Of a DNA stretch of 64,000 nt, positions 27,643 to 38,787 are shown one piece after another. A program made the position numbers and the translations under genes. Numbering within the stretch: the first letter of the stretch is position 1; every line of letters starts with the position of its first letter. The notes beneath the pieces were generated by a model. That model had not been told where the DNA came from. It made no database searches and saw only the letters and a list, made by a program, of their open reading frames with translations. Origin of the DNA: Methanosphaera stadtmanae (GTDB lineage: Archaea > Methanobacteriota > Methanobacteria > Methanobacteriales > Methanobacteriaceae); contig SUTQ01000007.1 in NCBI GenBank assembly GCA_015062805.1, positions 1-64,000 of the forward strand. Reading direction: 5' to 3'.

Positions 27643-28314
27643 ATGAGTAAAACACCAATAATAATACTTAACTATAAAACTTATACAGAATCCACAGGGA
27701 AAAATGCAGTACAATTATCAAAATATGTGCAGGAAGCTAGTGAAGAATCAGGAATAAACATGGCAATAGCACCACAGGCAGTGGACCTCTATCCCATAAT
27801 CAGTGAGGTTGATATACCAGTATATTCTCAGCATATGGATGCAATTACACCTGGAGGACATACAGGGTCAACATTACCTGAAGCAATCAAGGAGACGGGA
27901 GTGACAGGAACACTAATTAACCATTCAGAACAGAGATTAACAATCGCCGACATAGATTCTATAGTGGAAAAAACAAAAGAAATGGAATTAACTAGCGTAT
28001 TATGTACGAACAATGTAAAGACAAGTGCAGCGGCAGCATCATTCAATCCGGACTATATAGCAATAGAACCACCTGAATTGATAGGAACAGGAATACCAGT
28101 ATCCCAGGCAAATCCTGAAATTGTAGAAAATACAGTAGAAGAAATACACAAAATCAACAAAGAAATAAATGTACTCTGTGGAGCAGGAATATCTACTGGT
28201 GAAGATATGAAAGCAGCATTGGAATTAGGTTCACAAGGTGTACTCTTAGCATCAGGAATAATTAAAGCTGATGACCAAAAACAAGCATTATTAGATTTAG
28301 TAAGTTTAATATAA
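27643..28314 (+). CDS. tpiA: Triosephosphate isomerase, archaeal type
   Basis: This enzyme interconverts dihydroxyacetone phosphate and glyceraldehyde 3-phosphate. The 223 residues are the short archaeal form. Landmarks are LNYKTYTEST (substrate Asn and Lys), NHSEQR (catalytic His), AIEPPELIGTG (catalytic Glu) and LCGAGISTGED (phosphate grip). It starts behind GGTAAAAAATT and precedes pgk by 25 bases. Confidence 0.95.
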   Translation: MSKTPIIILNYKTYTESTGKNAVQLSKYVQEASEESGINMAIAPQAVDLYPIISEVDIPVYSQHMDAITPGGHTGSTLPEAIKETGVTGTLINHSEQRLTIADIDSIVEKTKEMELTSVLCTNNVKTSAAAASFNPDYIAIEPPELIGTGIPVSQANPEIVENTVEEIHKINKEINVLCGAGISTGEDMKAALELGSQGVLLASGIIKADDQKQALLDLVSLI

Positions 28315-28339
28315 TAAAAATCTGAAAGGGGTATTTAAC

Positions 28340-29569
28340 ATGGAATATAATTTTGACACAATGGACGACTTCGACTTTGAAGGAAAAACAGTACTACTGA
28401 GAGTGGATGTAAATTCTCCAGTAGACCCATTAAGTGGGGAGTTACTGGATGATACAAGGATGGTATTGCATTCTTCAACAATATCAGAACTATCCGAAAG
28501 AGGAGCAAAAGTAGTAATATTAGCACACCAAAGTAGACCTGGAAAATCTGATTTTACAACATTAAAACAACATGCACTAGCATTATCAAATATCATCGGA
28601 AAAGAAGTACAATATGTGGACTCAATATTTTCAAGTGAAGCACTAAAGATAATCTCTAATTTGGTTAATGGAGAAATAATATTATTGGAAAATGTAAGAT
28701 TCTTCTCAGAAGAGATGTTAAAACTATCATCAGAAGAGCAGGCAAATTCAGTATTGGTTCAAAAATTATACCCATTGGCAGACTATTTTGTAAATGATGC
28801 GTTTGCTACAGCACACAGGTCACAAACAAGCATTATTGGTTTTTCACAAGTACTTCCTTCAATTGCTGGAAGAGTAATGGAACTTGAACTTACATCATTG
28901 TTTGGAATATTGGACAATGCACAAGAACCAAGAGTATATGTATTGGGTGGAATTAAAGCAGATGATTCAATAAATGTAATGGCAAATGCTCTCAGATCAA
29001 ACCAGGCAGATTATGTATTAACAACAGGATTGGTAGCAAACATATTTTTGGTAGCTAAAGGTTATAATTTACAGGAATATAACTTAAAATTCATTAAAGA
29101 AAGAGGATATGAAGATTTTATTGACATAGCCAAAGAACTTCTTGAAGACTTTGATGAAAAAATAATATTACCTATTGATTTAGCAATTCTTGAAAATGAT
29201 AGTAGAGTAGAATATGCAGTGGATGAAATACCAAATCTGCCAATCTATGATATAGGCTCAAAAACAATAGAGATGTATAAAGAAAAAATATTGGAAGCAA
29301 AAACATTATTTGCAAATGGACCTGCAGGAGTATTTGAGAAAGAAGGTTTCAATTTAGGAACCGAAGATTTATTAAATGCAATTGCTCAATCAAATGGTTT
29401 TTCAATTATTGGTGGTGGCCATCTTGCAGCAGCTGCTAGTACAATGGATTTAGATGATGATATTACTCATATCAGTAGTGGTGGTGGAGCAAGTATAAAT
29501 CTAATTGCTGGTGAAGAATTACCTGCTGTAAAAGCTTTAATTGAATCTGCTAATGGAAATAGACATTAA
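28340..29569 (+). CDS. pgk: Phosphoglycerate kinase
   Basis: This enzyme transfers phosphate between 1,3-bisphosphoglycerate and ADP. The 409 residues have an N-domain RVDVNSPVD and AHQSRPGK and a C-domain VLGGIKADDS, NGPAGVFEKEGF and GGGHLAAAAS. It forms a gluconeogenic/glycolytic pair with tpiA. AGGGG precedes the ATG. Confidence 0.95.
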   Translation: MEYNFDTMDDFDFEGKTVLLRVDVNSPVDPLSGELLDDTRMVLHSSTISELSERGAKVVILAHQSRPGKSDFTTLKQHALALSNIIGKEVQYVDSIFSSEALKIISNLVNGEIILLENVRFFSEEMLKLSSEEQANSVLVQKLYPLADYFVNDAFATAHRSQTSIIGFSQVLPSIAGRVMELELTSLFGILDNAQEPRVYVLGGIKADDSINVMANALRSNQADYVLTTGLVANIFLVAKGYNLQEYNLKFIKERGYEDFIDIAKELLEDFDEKIILPIDLAILENDSRVEYAVDEIPNLPIYDIGSKTIEMYKEKILEAKTLFANGPAGVFEKEGFNLGTEDLLNAIAQSNGFSIIGGGHLAAAASTMDLDDDITHISSGGGASINLIAGEELPAVKALIESANGNRH

Positions 29570-29744
29570 TAAATTTTTATAAAATATTTAACTGCTAAAT
29601 AAGGGGAATTTTCTAATAAATTCTCTTAAAAATTATTTTTGAAATTGTAAAAATATATACCCAAACATTTATATATTATGAACTAATTAAATAATAAATG
29701 ACTTCTAACTAATTATGTCTAAATTAGTTGGGATTATAACGGGT

Positions 29745-29817
29745 GCCTCAGTAGCTCAGTCGGTGGAGCGCTTGACTTGTAATCAAGCGGTCGGGGGTTC
29801 AATTCCCTCCTGAGGCT
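29745..29817 (+). tRNA. tRNA-Thr (TGT)
   Basis: GCCTCAG (29745-29751) pairs with CTGAGGC. The anticodon loop CTTGTAA lies between CTTGA and TCAAG, giving anticodon TGT. The T arm is GGGGGTTCAATTCCCTC. There is no encoded CCA. A perfect 8-bp hairpin AACTAATT/AATTAGTT stands just upstream (29707-29729). Confidence 0.96.
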
Positions 29818-29836
29818 CTGATTTTATTTATGCATT

Positions 29837-29911
<75 letters not shown>

Positions 29912-29915
29912 TTTA

Positions 29916-29989
<74 letters not shown>

Positions 29990-30124
29990 TAAACCTTTTT
30001 TATAAATAAACATAACTATGAACATATCTCTTATAGTATATTGATAATAAACTATATATACTATGAAATATAAAGTATTAAATAGTGCTTTGTTGCAAAT
30101 ACAAAGTATCACAAGTTTTCAAAT

Positions 30125-30196
30125 GCCGTGGTAGTGTAGAGGCTATCATGCAGGCCTGTCGAGCCTGCGACTCGGGTTCAAATCCCGGCCACGGCG
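30125..30196 (+). tRNA. tRNA-Asp (GTC)
   Basis: GCCGTGG pairs with CCACGGC. The loop CTGTCGA between CAGGC and GCCTG gives anticodon GTC. The T arm is CGGGTTCAAATCCCG. Confidence 0.96.
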
Positions 30197-30210
30197 TACA
30201 CTTTTTATTG

Positions 30211-30284
30211 GGGCTCGTAGCTCAGTCTGGGAGAGCGCCTGGCTTTTAACCAGGCGGTCGCGGGTTCAACTCCCGTCGGGCCCG
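30211..30284 (+). tRNA. tRNA-Lys (TTT), copy 1
   Basis: GGGCTCG pairs with CGGGCCC (one G-T pair). The loop CTTTTAA between CCTGG and CCAGG gives anticodon TTT. It is identical over its whole length to the copy at 30352-30425. Confidence 0.96.
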
Positions 30285-30351
30285 CTTATTACTATTTATG
30301 TTAAAATTTATTTAGAAGAATTTAATTTATATAAAATTATATTTTGCATTG

Positions 30352-30425
30352 GGGCTCGTAGCTCAGTCTGGGAGAGCGCCTGGCTTTTAACCAGGCGGTC
30401 GCGGGTTCAACTCCCGTCGGGCCCG
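30352..30425 (+). tRNA. tRNA-Lys (TTT), copy 2
   Basis: An exact duplicate of the preceding tRNA-Lys, 141 bases downstream. The identical part is limited to the tRNA and about four bases before it; the downstream flanks differ. Confidence 0.96.
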
Positions 30426-30526
30426 TTAATCTTATTTTATGATATACTATTTTTCATGTTTCTATCAAATTTATTAATTAAGATGAATAAATAATATAAT
30501 AAGATATTTTCATTGGAGGATATATT

Positions 30527-30760
30527 TTGAAAATCGATATTTTACAACATAATTTAGTTCCAGAACACGTTATTTTATCTGATGAAGAAGCAGAAAAAGT
30601 TTTTTCAGAGAATGACTTTGAGGAAGATGAACTTCCTAAAATATTACCTAACGATCCTGTTGTTAAAGCAATTGGTGCTAAAGAAGGAGATATTATTCAA
30701 ATTACTGGTAAAAGTGAAACAGCAGGTATTTTTACAAAATATAGAATTGTTAGAAAATAA
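30527..30760 (+). CDS. rpoH: RNA polymerase subunit H (RPB5-like)
   Basis: This 77-residue subunit matches the C-terminal assembly domain of eukaryotic RPB5. It begins KIDILQHNLVPEHVILSDEE and ends DIIQITGKSETAGIFTKYRIV. It starts at TTG, with GGAGGA six bases upstream. In most methanogens it is followed at once by rpoB''; here an unusually long gap of about 840 bases intervenes. Confidence 0.95.
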   Translation: MKIDILQHNLVPEHVILSDEEAEKVFSENDFEEDELPKILPNDPVVKAIGAKEGDIIQITGKSETAGIFTKYRIVRK

Positions 30761-31604
30761 CTATGTTTAAACTATTTTTCTAAATATTTTTTTTATTTTA
30801 TAATGTATTATTTAAAAGAAACCTCTAGTATATAAACCTATAGGTTTTTATTAGATTAAGTACATACATAATGTATACGTATTAATTTATAGAATTAAAT
30901 TATAAATCATGTTTCTTTCATTCATTTTTAAATTCAATAATTGTACTTATTGGATTGAATGAAATATTTTGTTCTAAAATTAATTATGGTTGAAATAAAT
31001 TTTTCAAAGCTTTATATTCTGTTTTAACTGAATTTAAGCATTGAAATTAGAAATGGTATTTGATATATAATAAATTTGTAAAAATGTCTAATAATGCTGT
31101 AAATGATTATCATTAACTTTTTTCATTAAAATAATTTTGTTAACGCTTATTTTATTGAATAAAGCTATTTAGTTTTATTAGATAAGTGATGGATTGTTTA
31201 TAAATTTAGGATTTTATTAAATTCATGTATAATTATTAATTAAAGTATAAATCTTAATATGGCACTATATTTTTTTCATATGAGAGGACTCTCTGTTTCA
31301 ACATGTAGTCTTGCTGTAAAATTAATTAATTATGCTAATTTGTTTTCCTTTTTTTATTTAATCTGTCTCTTGCTAAAAGTTCGTAGATATGATATGGTAT
31401 TTTGACTTTGATTGTTTATTACCATCACTTAAAAACAGTCGATAGTTTGATTATTTTTTCAAAGTTATTGTTTAATCATTTAACATTCAGTAATCCCTTT
31501 TTTTGGGAGTATAGTAGTTGACTAAAACTTGGAAAAGAATTTTTATAATACAGTAGTGTGTAGTATTATAAATGAATTATTCTTTTCAATTGGGAGATGG
31601 ATAT
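30761..31604. other. Long gap between rpoH and rpoB'' with several inverted repeats
   Basis: No protein gene is visible. There is a 14-bp perfect palindrome AAACCTATAGGTTT at 30834-30847. A long imperfect hairpin with 9-bp outer arms (TTTCATTCA 30916-30924 / TGAATGAAA 30956-30964) and an inner TTCAATAA/TTATTG stem follows. The last 60 bases hold a likely promoter for the RNA polymerase operon. Confidence 0.5.
31544..31570 (+). promoter_or_regulatory. TATA-like box inside a perfect inverted repeat ahead of rpoB''
   Basis: TATAATAC (31544-31551) and GTATTATA (31563-31570) are perfect inverted arms 11 bases apart. The left arm, with its preceding T-run (TTTTTATAATA), is a good archaeal TATA box placed about 60 bases before the ATG at 31605. 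A protein bound to the repeat would block TBP. Confidence 0.45.
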
Positions 31605-33116
31605 ATGACGAAAAACGCATGGTCATTGGTTGATTCATTTTTTGATGAATATGATATTGTAGATCACCACATCCGTTCATACAATGATTTTTTAGATAAT
31701 AAGATTCAGGAAATTGTTGATATTACTGAACCTATTACTTTGGATCATGGTGAATATACTATCAAAACAGGTGATGTTGAAATAGTTAAACCTTTCATCA
31801 AAGAAGCTGATGGATCAAAAAGTATCATTGAACCTGCAGAAGCAAGATTAAGAAATCTTAATTATTCTGCTCATATGTATCTTGACATGGCTCTTGTAAA
31901 AGGGAATAGTGAAGATTATGAAATGGAAAAAGTTTATATTGGTGAGTTACCTGTCATGCTCAAATCAAAAGCATGTCACCTTAATGGACTTAATGATGAA
32001 GAATTAGAAAAAATGGGTGAAGATCCACAAGATCCTGGAGGATATTTCATTGTAAACGGTTCAGAAAGAGCTATTGTTACAATGGAAGAAATTGCTCCAA
32101 ACAAAATAATATTGGAACAAAGTGAAAAAGACAAAGCTGATCGTAGAGCTAGAGCTGTTGTTACATCTATTAAAAGTGGATTCCGTGCAAGGATTACTTT
32201 AGAATACAGAAAACCTCATAAAAAAGGTGTATTTTTAAGAATTTCATTCCCGTATGTTCCTGGTGAAATTCCTCTTGTAATTTTATTAAGGGCATTAGGA
32301 TTTGAAAAAGATGTAGATCTCGTTAACAGTGTTTCAGAAGATATAAACACTCAATTCTTATTAATTGATGATATTCAAACCACTGGTATTAACACAAGAT
32401 ATGATGCTGTTAAATACATAGGTAACAGAGTGGCTAAAGGAATGACTGAAGAATACAGAATTAAACGTGCAGAAGATGTTATTGACAGATATCTTTTACC
32501 ACACGTTGGTGTAGATCCGGAAGATCGTATTGATAAAGCAGTATATTTGGCTGAAATGACTGAAATGCTTTTACAAGTAATTAACGGTGAACGTGAACCT
32601 CACGATAAGGACCACTATGCAAATAAAAGATTAAGAGTTTCTGGAGATCTTATGGAAGACTTATTCAGAGTTGCTTTCACAAGTCTTACCCGAGATATGA
32701 CTTATCAATTGGAACGTAGTTTGTCACGTGGAAAAGAACCTTCAGTTAAACAGGCAGTAAGGTCTGATGTAATAACTGAAAATATTAAACACGCAATTGC
32801 AACTGGTAATTGGGTTGGTGGAAGAGCTGGTGTAAGTCAGTTATTGGACAGAACCAGTTACATGGGTACTTTATCACACCTTAAACGTGTAGTTTCACCA
32901 TTATCAAGAAGTCAACCTCACTTTGAAGCAAGAGATTTACATCCAACTCAGTTTGGAAAAATATGTCCTAACGAAACTCCGGAAGGACCAAACTGTGGGT
33001 TAGTAAAAAATCTAGCTATAGTTACAAAAATATCTGAAGGATATCCGTTAAAAGATATTGAGAAAGATATTAAAGCTTTAGAACACATCACACCATTAGA
33101 TCATAATTTAGAATAG
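31605..33116 (+). CDS. rpoB2: RNA polymerase subunit B'' (N-terminal half of B)
   Basis: This 503-residue protein corresponds to the first half of bacterial beta/eukaryotic RPB2. It includes the protrusion, lobe and fork regions and the end of the fork loop (FEARDLHPTQFGKICPNETPEGPNCGLVKNLA). The ATG at 31605 follows GGGAGAT and gives the usual start MTKNAWSLVDSFFDE. An upstream in-frame ATG (31572) lies too near the predicted transcription start. The split from B' is the normal state in methanogens of this group. Confidence 0.96.
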   Translation: MTKNAWSLVDSFFDEYDIVDHHIRSYNDFLDNKIQEIVDITEPITLDHGEYTIKTGDVEIVKPFIKEADGSKSIIEPAEARLRNLNYSAHMYLDMALVKGNSEDYEMEKVYIGELPVMLKSKACHLNGLNDEELEKMGEDPQDPGGYFIVNGSERAIVTMEEIAPNKIILEQSEKDKADRRARAVVTSIKSGFRARITLEYRKPHKKGVFLRISFPYVPGEIPLVILLRALGFEKDVDLVNSVSEDINTQFLLIDDIQTTGINTRYDAVKYIGNRVAKGMTEEYRIKRAEDVIDRYLLPHVGVDPEDRIDKAVYLAEMTEMLLQVINGEREPHDKDHYANKRLRVSGDLMEDLFRVAFTSLTRDMTYQLERSLSRGKEPSVKQAVRSDVITENIKHAIATGNWVGGRAGVSQLLDRTSYMGTLSHLKRVVSPLSRSQPHFEARDLHPTQFGKICPNETPEGPNCGLVKNLAIVTKISEGYPLKDIEKDIKALEHITPLDHNLE

Positions 33117-33138
33117 GTAATTAAGTGGGAGAATAATA

Positions 33139-34950
33139 ATGGTAACAGTTAAAATATATATAAACGGTAAATTAATTGGAACTACTGATGAACCGGAAGC
33201 ATTTGTAGAAGAAGTTAAAGCTAAAAGACGATCTAATGAGTTAACCCATGAATTGAATATTACGTACTATGAAGAAAATAATGAAATATTCATATTCACA
33301 GATCCGGGTAGAGCAAGAAGACCAGTAGTTATTGTTGAAAATGGTAAATCAATGCTATCTGATGAAATCATTGATAAAGTAGCTGAAGGTAAAATGAAAT
33401 GGTTCGACCTTATTCATGAAGGTATCATAGAATATATTGATGCTGAAGAGGAAGAAAATGCTTTTATTGCAATGTTTGAAGAAGATTTAACACCTGAACA
33501 TACACATTTGGAAATCGATCCTTCAACCATGTTGGGTATTTGTGCAGGAATTATTCCTTATGCAAACCATAACTCTTCTCCAAGGAATACAATGGAAGCA
33601 GGTATGACAAAACAGGCATTAGGTCTTTATGTATCAAATTATAATTTAAGAACTGATACAAGAGCACACCTTTTACACCAACCTCAAATGCCTATTGTTA
33701 AAACCAAAAGTATGGTTTCAACTGAATACGATAAACGACCATCTGGTCAAAACTTCGTAGTAGCAATTTTATCTTACCAGGGATGTAACATGGAAGATGC
33801 TCTTGTTATGAACAAAGCAGCATTGGAAAGAGGTTTAGGTAGATCTTCCTTCTTCAGGTCTTATGAAGCATCTGAAAGAAGATATCCTGGAGGTCAAGAG
33901 GATCATTTTGAATATCCTGAAAACATGGTAAGAGGATACAGATCAGAAGAAGTTTACAAAAACTTGGATGAAGATGGATTAATTAATCCAGAAGTTACAG
34001 TAACTAGTGGAGATGTACTTATAGGTAAAACATCACCTCCAAGATTCCTTGAAGATGTAGATGAATTTGGTACTGTAGCTGAAAGGAGACGTGAAACAAG
34101 TGTAACCGTAAGACATGGTGAACATGGAATTGTTGACAAAGTAATGTTAACCGAAACCATTGAAGGAAGTAAATTAGCAAAAGTCAAAGTTCGTGATCAC
34201 AGACAACCTGAATACGGGGATAAATTTGCATCACGTCACGGACAGAAAGGAGTGCTTGGTTTAATAGTACCACAAGAAAACATGCCTTTCAACGAAGAAG
34301 GTATGTGTCCTGATTTAATGATCAACCCTCATGCTATCCCATCAAGGATGTCTATCGGACAGATTATTGAGATGTTAGCAGGTAAAGCAGGTTGTATGGA
34401 AGGACAACGTATTGATGGTACACCATTTACAGGAGTTCCTGAAGATGAAATCAAACGCTTACTTAAAGAAAACGGTTTCGAAACTCATGGTCGTGAACAA
34501 TTATACAACGGTATAACTGGTGAAAGATTCAATGCAGAAATATTTGTTGGAGTAGCATATTACCAAAAATTACACCACATGACCTCAGACAAAGTTTATG
34601 CTAGAAGTAGGGGTCCAGTACAAGTTCTCACTCGTCAACCTACAGAAGGTAGAGCAAGAGAAGGTGGTTTAAGATTTGGAGAAATGGAACGTGACTGTTT
34701 AATTGCACATGGCGCAGCACTTGCTTTAAAAGAAAGATTACTCGATGAATCAGATAAATATGAAGCATTGATATGTGGTGATTGTGGAAGACTTGCAGTA
34801 AGAGACAAAATACGTGATAGAACTTACTGTGCTATCTGTGGTGAAACAGAAACTTTCCCAATCGAAATTTCATATGCATTTAAATTATTATTAGATGAAT
34901 TGAAATCTCTATGTATTTCACCAAACTTAGTATTAGAAGACAAAGCATAA
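33139..34950 (+). CDS. rpoB1: RNA polymerase subunit B' (C-terminal half of B)
   Basis: This 603-residue protein carries the hybrid-binding and catalytic-side blocks AILSYQGCNMEDALVMNK and GDKFASRHGQKGVLG, the MINPHAIPSRMSIGQ motif and, near the C-terminus, a zinc ribbon (CGDCGRL ... CAICGE). It begins 22 bases after B'' behind GGGAG. Confidence 0.97.
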   Translation: MVTVKIYINGKLIGTTDEPEAFVEEVKAKRRSNELTHELNITYYEENNEIFIFTDPGRARRPVVIVENGKSMLSDEIIDKVAEGKMKWFDLIHEGIIEYIDAEEEENAFIAMFEEDLTPEHTHLEIDPSTMLGICAGIIPYANHNSSPRNTMEAGMTKQALGLYVSNYNLRTDTRAHLLHQPQMPIVKTKSMVSTEYDKRPSGQNFVVAILSYQGCNMEDALVMNKAALERGLGRSSFFRSYEASERRYPGGQEDHFEYPENMVRGYRSEEVYKNLDEDGLINPEVTVTSGDVLIGKTSPPRFLEDVDEFGTVAERRRETSVTVRHGEHGIVDKVMLTETIEGSKLAKVKVRDHRQPEYGDKFASRHGQKGVLGLIVPQENMPFNEEGMCPDLMINPHAIPSRMSIGQIIEMLAGKAGCMEGQRIDGTPFTGVPEDEIKRLLKENGFETHGREQLYNGITGERFNAEIFVGVAYYQKLHHMTSDKVYARSRGPVQVLTRQPTEGRAREGGLRFGEMERDCLIAHGAALALKERLLDESDKYEALICGDCGRLAVRDKIRDRTYCAICGETETFPIEISYAFKLLLDELKSLCISPNLVLEDKA

Positions 34951-34971
34951 TTACTCAAGGAGGATTAATAG

Positions 34972-37593
34972 TTGAAAGGTATAATAAAAAAAGTATCTGA
35001 AATAGATTTTGGTTTAATGTCACCAGAAACTATAAGAAAGATGTCTGTAACAAAAATTGTAACACCAGATACCTATGATGAAGACGGTTATCCAATTGAA
35101 GCTGGATTGATGGATCCTAGACTTGGAGTAATTGACCCTGGACTTAAATGTAGAACTTGTGGTTCAAAAGGTGGAGATTGTCAAGGTCACTTTGGACACA
35201 TAAATTTTGCACGTCCGGTTATACATGTAGGATTTGCTGATACTATTCATAAAATATTAAGATCAACCTGTCGTAAATGTGGCAGGGTCTTATTGAATGA
35301 AACTGAAAAACTCGAATATCATGATAGGCTTCAATCAAGAATTGATGCTGGTGAAGATATTTCAAGAATATTGAAACAAATTCATTTATCTGCTAAAAAA
35401 GAAAAATGTCCTTACTGTGAAGAAGAACAAGAAGAAATTAAAATTGATAAACCTATTTCTCTTGTTGAAGGAAATTATAAGTTAACAGCTAGTGAAGTAC
35501 GTGAAAGATTGGAATCAATTCCTGAAGAAGATTATATTTACATAGGCATAAACCCTAAAGTAGCTAGACCTGAATGGATGGTATTAACAGTATTGCCAGT
35601 ACCACCTGTAACAGTAAGACCTTCAATTACTCTTGAAACCGGTGAAAGATCAGAGGATGACTTAACACATAAACTTGTGGACATTTTACGTATTAACCAA
35701 AGGTTAAAAGAAAACATGGAAGCCGGTGCACCTCAACTTATTGTTGAAGATTTATGGGAATTATTACAATACCACGTAACAACTTATTTCGACAATGAAG
35801 CTAGTGGAGTTCCTCCAGCAAGACATAGGTCTGGAAGACCACTCAAAACTTTAGCACAACGTCTTAAAGGTAAAGAAGGTCGTTTCAGAAGTAACCTTGC
35901 AGGTAAGCGTGTAAACTTTTCAGCACGTACTGTAATATCTCCAGACCCTACTTTAAGTATTAATGAAGTGGGTGTTCCAGAAATGATTGCTAAAGAGGTT
36001 ACAGTACCAATAGCAGTTACCGAATGGAACATTGATAAAATGAAAGAATACATCATGAACGGTCCTGATGTACATCCTGGAGCAAATTATATTATACGAC
36101 CGGATGGACGTAAAATAAGAGTCTATGATGAAACTAAAGAAACAGTTATAGAAAACTTAGAACCAGGTTATATAGTCGAAAGACATATTATTGATGGAGA
36201 TATTGTTTTATTCAATCGTCAACCTTCACTTCACCGTATGTCCATGATGGCTCACGAAGTAAGAGTATTACCTTACAAAACATTCAGACTAAACTTATGT
36301 GTATGTCCTCCATACAATGCAGACTTTGATGGGGACGAAATGAACATGCACGTATTCCAAACTCCTGAAGCACGTGCAGAAGCAAATGACATCATGAAAG
36401 TACAGGAACATATTCTTTCACCTCGTTATGGTGGTCCAATTATTGGAGCTATACACGATCACATCACTGGAGCATACTTGCTTACACACAAAGACACAGT
36501 CTTTGAAGAAGATAAAGCATTCCAAATAATTAAACGTTCTAAAATGGAATTGCCAGAAGCTAAAGGAAGACCTTGGACTGGTAAGGAAATTTTCAGTTTA
36601 CTATTGCCTGACAAATTAAATTTAGTTTACAAAGCTGAAATTTGTCGTAAATGTGAAGAATGTAAACAACGAGATTGTGAATACGATGCTTATGTGGTAA
36701 TTAGTAACGGTGAATTATTACAGGGTGTAGTAGATGATAAAGGATACGGTTCAGGTAGTGGAAAAATTTTAGATGCAATCGTAAAACAATTCAGTCCAAG
36801 TGATGCAAGATACTTCTTAGATCATGGAACAAAACTTGCAGTATTCGGTGGTGTAATGCAAAGAGGATTCACAACAGGTACTGCAGATGAAGAAATTCCT
36901 AAAGAAGCCGAAGATAGAATTGCAGAACTACTTGAAAGATCTGACCGTCGTGTGGAACAACTAATTGAAGCATATGAAAACAATGAGTTAGAAGCATTAC
37001 CAGGACGTAGCTTACGTGAAACACTTGAGATGAAAATCATGCAAGTGCTTGGGGAAGCTAGGGATAATACAGGGGTTATTGCAGAACATTATTTCACAAC
37101 AAATAACAGTGCAGTAATCATGGCACTAACTGGTGCTCGTGGATCCATGCTTAACTTAACCCAGATTGCAACATGTGTAGGACAACAAGCTGTTCGTGGT
37201 GGACGTATTAATAGGGGTTATATTGACAGAACATTACCTCATTTCCACAAAGGGGATGTAGGTTCTAAAGCTAGTGGATTTGTACACAGCAGTTATAAGA
37301 AAGGTCTTGACCCATTGGAATTTTTCTTCCACGCTATGGGAGGTCGTGAAGGATTGGTAGATACAGCTATTCGTACAGCACAAAGTGGTTACATGCAGAG
37401 ACGTCTTGTAAACGCTTTACACGATTTAAGTGTTCATGAAGATGGAACCGTAAGGGATAACAAAGGTACAATCATCCAATTTAAATATGGTGAAGATGGT
37501 ATTAATCCAGCTAAAAGTGATTATGGGGCTGTTGCTAATTTAGATCGTCTAATTGAAGAAATGAGACTTGAAGATTCTCGGGCTAGTAAATAA
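34972..37593 (+). CDS. rpoA1: RNA polymerase subunit A' (N-terminal part of the largest subunit)
   Basis: This 873-residue protein starts at TTG behind AAGGAGGA. An N-terminal zinc-binding clamp ([18 protein letters not shown]) and a second Cys cluster ([14 protein letters not shown] ... CPYCEEE) are present. The active site [13 protein letters not shown] places the magnesium-binding aspartates at about residues 451, 453 and 455. The bridge-helix region is near [22 protein letters not shown]-like sequence. It ends before the trigger-loop part, which A'' supplies. Confidence 0.97.
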   Translation: MKGIIKKVSEIDFGLMSPETIRKMSVTKIVTPDTYDEDGYPIEAGLMDPRLGVIDPGLKCRTCGSKGGDCQGHFGHINFARPVIHVGFADTIHKILRSTCRKCGRVLLNETEKLEYHDRLQSRIDAGEDISRILKQIHLSAKKEKCPYCEEEQEEIKIDKPISLVEGNYKLTASEVRERLESIPEEDYIYIGINPKVARPEWMVLTVLPVPPVTVRPSITLETGERSEDDLTHKLVDILRINQRLKENMEAGAPQLIVEDLWELLQYHVTTYFDNEASGVPPARHRSGRPLKTLAQRLKGKEGRFRSNLAGKRVNFSARTVISPDPTLSINEVGVPEMIAKEVTVPIAVTEWNIDKMKEYIMNGPDVHPGANYIIRPDGRKIRVYDETKETVIENLEPGYIVERHIIDGDIVLFNRQPSLHRMSMMAHEVRVLPYKTFRLNLCVCPPYNADFDGDEMNMHVFQTPEARAEANDIMKVQEHILSPRYGGPIIGAIHDHITGAYLLTHKDTVFEEDKAFQIIKRSKMELPEAKGRPWTGKEIFSLLLPDKLNLVYKAEICRKCEECKQRDCEYDAYVVISNGELLQGVVDDKGYGSGSGKILDAIVKQFSPSDARYFLDHGTKLAVFGGVMQRGFTTGTADEEIPKEAEDRIAELLERSDRRVEQLIEAYENNELEALPGRSLRETLEMKIMQVLGEARDNTGVIAEHYFTTNNSAVIMALTGARGSMLNLTQIATCVGQQAVRGGRINRGYIDRTLPHFHKGDVGSKASGFVHSSYKKGLDPLEFFFHAMGGREGLVDTAIRTAQSGYMQRRLVNALHDLSVHEDGTVRDNKGTIIQFKYGEDGINPAKSDYGAVANLDRLIEEMRLEDSRASK

Positions 37594-37607
37594 GTGGGGT
37601 AGTAAAT

Positions 37608-38777
37608 ATGAATGTAGAACAAGTTCAAACAGTAGTTAATGAAGTTGGAGCAGATTATTTCCCTATTAAACTAGTAGAGGAAATTGCAGAAGCTAGTGAA
37701 CGAAATAATTTAACAGATGAAGAACTTGAAAAATTAGTTCTCAAAGTTAAAGAAGCTTATGAACGTGAAGAAGTAGAACCTGGAGAATCAGTAGGAACTA
37801 TTGCTGCCCAGTCCGTTGGAGAACCGGGTACACAGATGACAATGCGTACTTTCCACTATGCAGGGGTAGTAGAATTAAACGTAACTTTAGGGCTTCCTCG
37901 TCTTATTGAGGTAGTTGATGCTCGTAAGAAAATATCCACCCCTACAATGGATATTTACTTCACAGACGAATTTAAGAATGATGAAGAATTCATCAGAAAA
38001 ATGGGTAACAAAATTGGTAAAATTACCTTGAATGATGTTATTAAAAATTTCAATGTAAATTATATGGATAACATTATTACCGCTGAGATTGACCAAGATA
38101 TTCTTGATGAAAGAAGACTTGACATTTCAGAAGTTACAGGTGAAATAGAAAAAACATTTAAACAGGTAACAATAAATAATAATTTACTGAGTTTTGAAAC
38201 CACATTTTCTAATGATGAAGAAAAAATTCAACAAGGTATTCGAGAATTAAGATTACTTGCTGATAAAATCAGAGATCTACAGATTAGTGGTGTTAAGGGC
38301 ATAGGTAAAGTTGTTATCCGTCATGAACAAAATGAATGGGTAATACATACCGAAGGTTCTAATATTGGAGCTATTCTCAAAATTCCGGGTGTAGATATAG
38401 TTAGAACTACAACCAACGATATATTTGAGATAGAAAAAGTTCTTGGTATTGAAGCTGCAAGAAATGCTATTATTCATGAGTTATACACAACCATGGAAGA
38501 ACAAGGGCTTAGTGTAGATATTAGACACATTATGCTAGTTGCTGATATGATGACTTCAGATGGTATTGTAAAATCTATCGGAAGACACGGTATCAGTGGT
38601 GAAAAATCAAGTGTACTTGCACGCGCAGCATTTGAGGAAACTGGTAAACACTTACTTAACGCCAGTATTCGTGGAGAAGTTGATCATTTATCAGGTATAA
38701 TTGAGAATGTAATTGTTGGACAACCAATACCTCATGGAACGGGGTCTGTTGGTATTAATATGAAAAAAATAGATTAG
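37608..38777 (+). CDS. rpoA2: RNA polymerase subunit A'' (C-terminal part of the largest subunit)
   Basis: This 389-residue protein begins the conserved part with [18 protein letters not shown], followed by MRTFHYAG (trigger-loop region), and ends with the cleft/jaw segment [18 protein letters not shown]. It completes the A' subunit. It follows A' by 14 bases behind GTGGGGT. Confidence 0.96.
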   Translation: MNVEQVQTVVNEVGADYFPIKLVEEIAEASERNNLTDEELEKLVLKVKEAYEREEVEPGESVGTIAAQSVGEPGTQMTMRTFHYAGVVELNVTLGLPRLIEVVDARKKISTPTMDIYFTDEFKNDEEFIRKMGNKIGKITLNDVIKNFNVNYMDNIITAEIDQDILDERRLDISEVTGEIEKTFKQVTINNNLLSFETTFSNDEEKIQQGIRELRLLADKIRDLQISGVKGIGKVVIRHEQNEWVIHTEGSNIGAILKIPGVDIVRTTTNDIFEIEKVLGIEAARNAIIHELYTTMEEQGLSVDIRHIMLVADMMTSDGIVKSIGRHGISGEKSSVLARAAFEETGKHLLNASIRGEVDHLSGIIENVIVGQPIPHGTGSVGINMKKID

Positions 38778-38787
38778 GAGGCACTTA

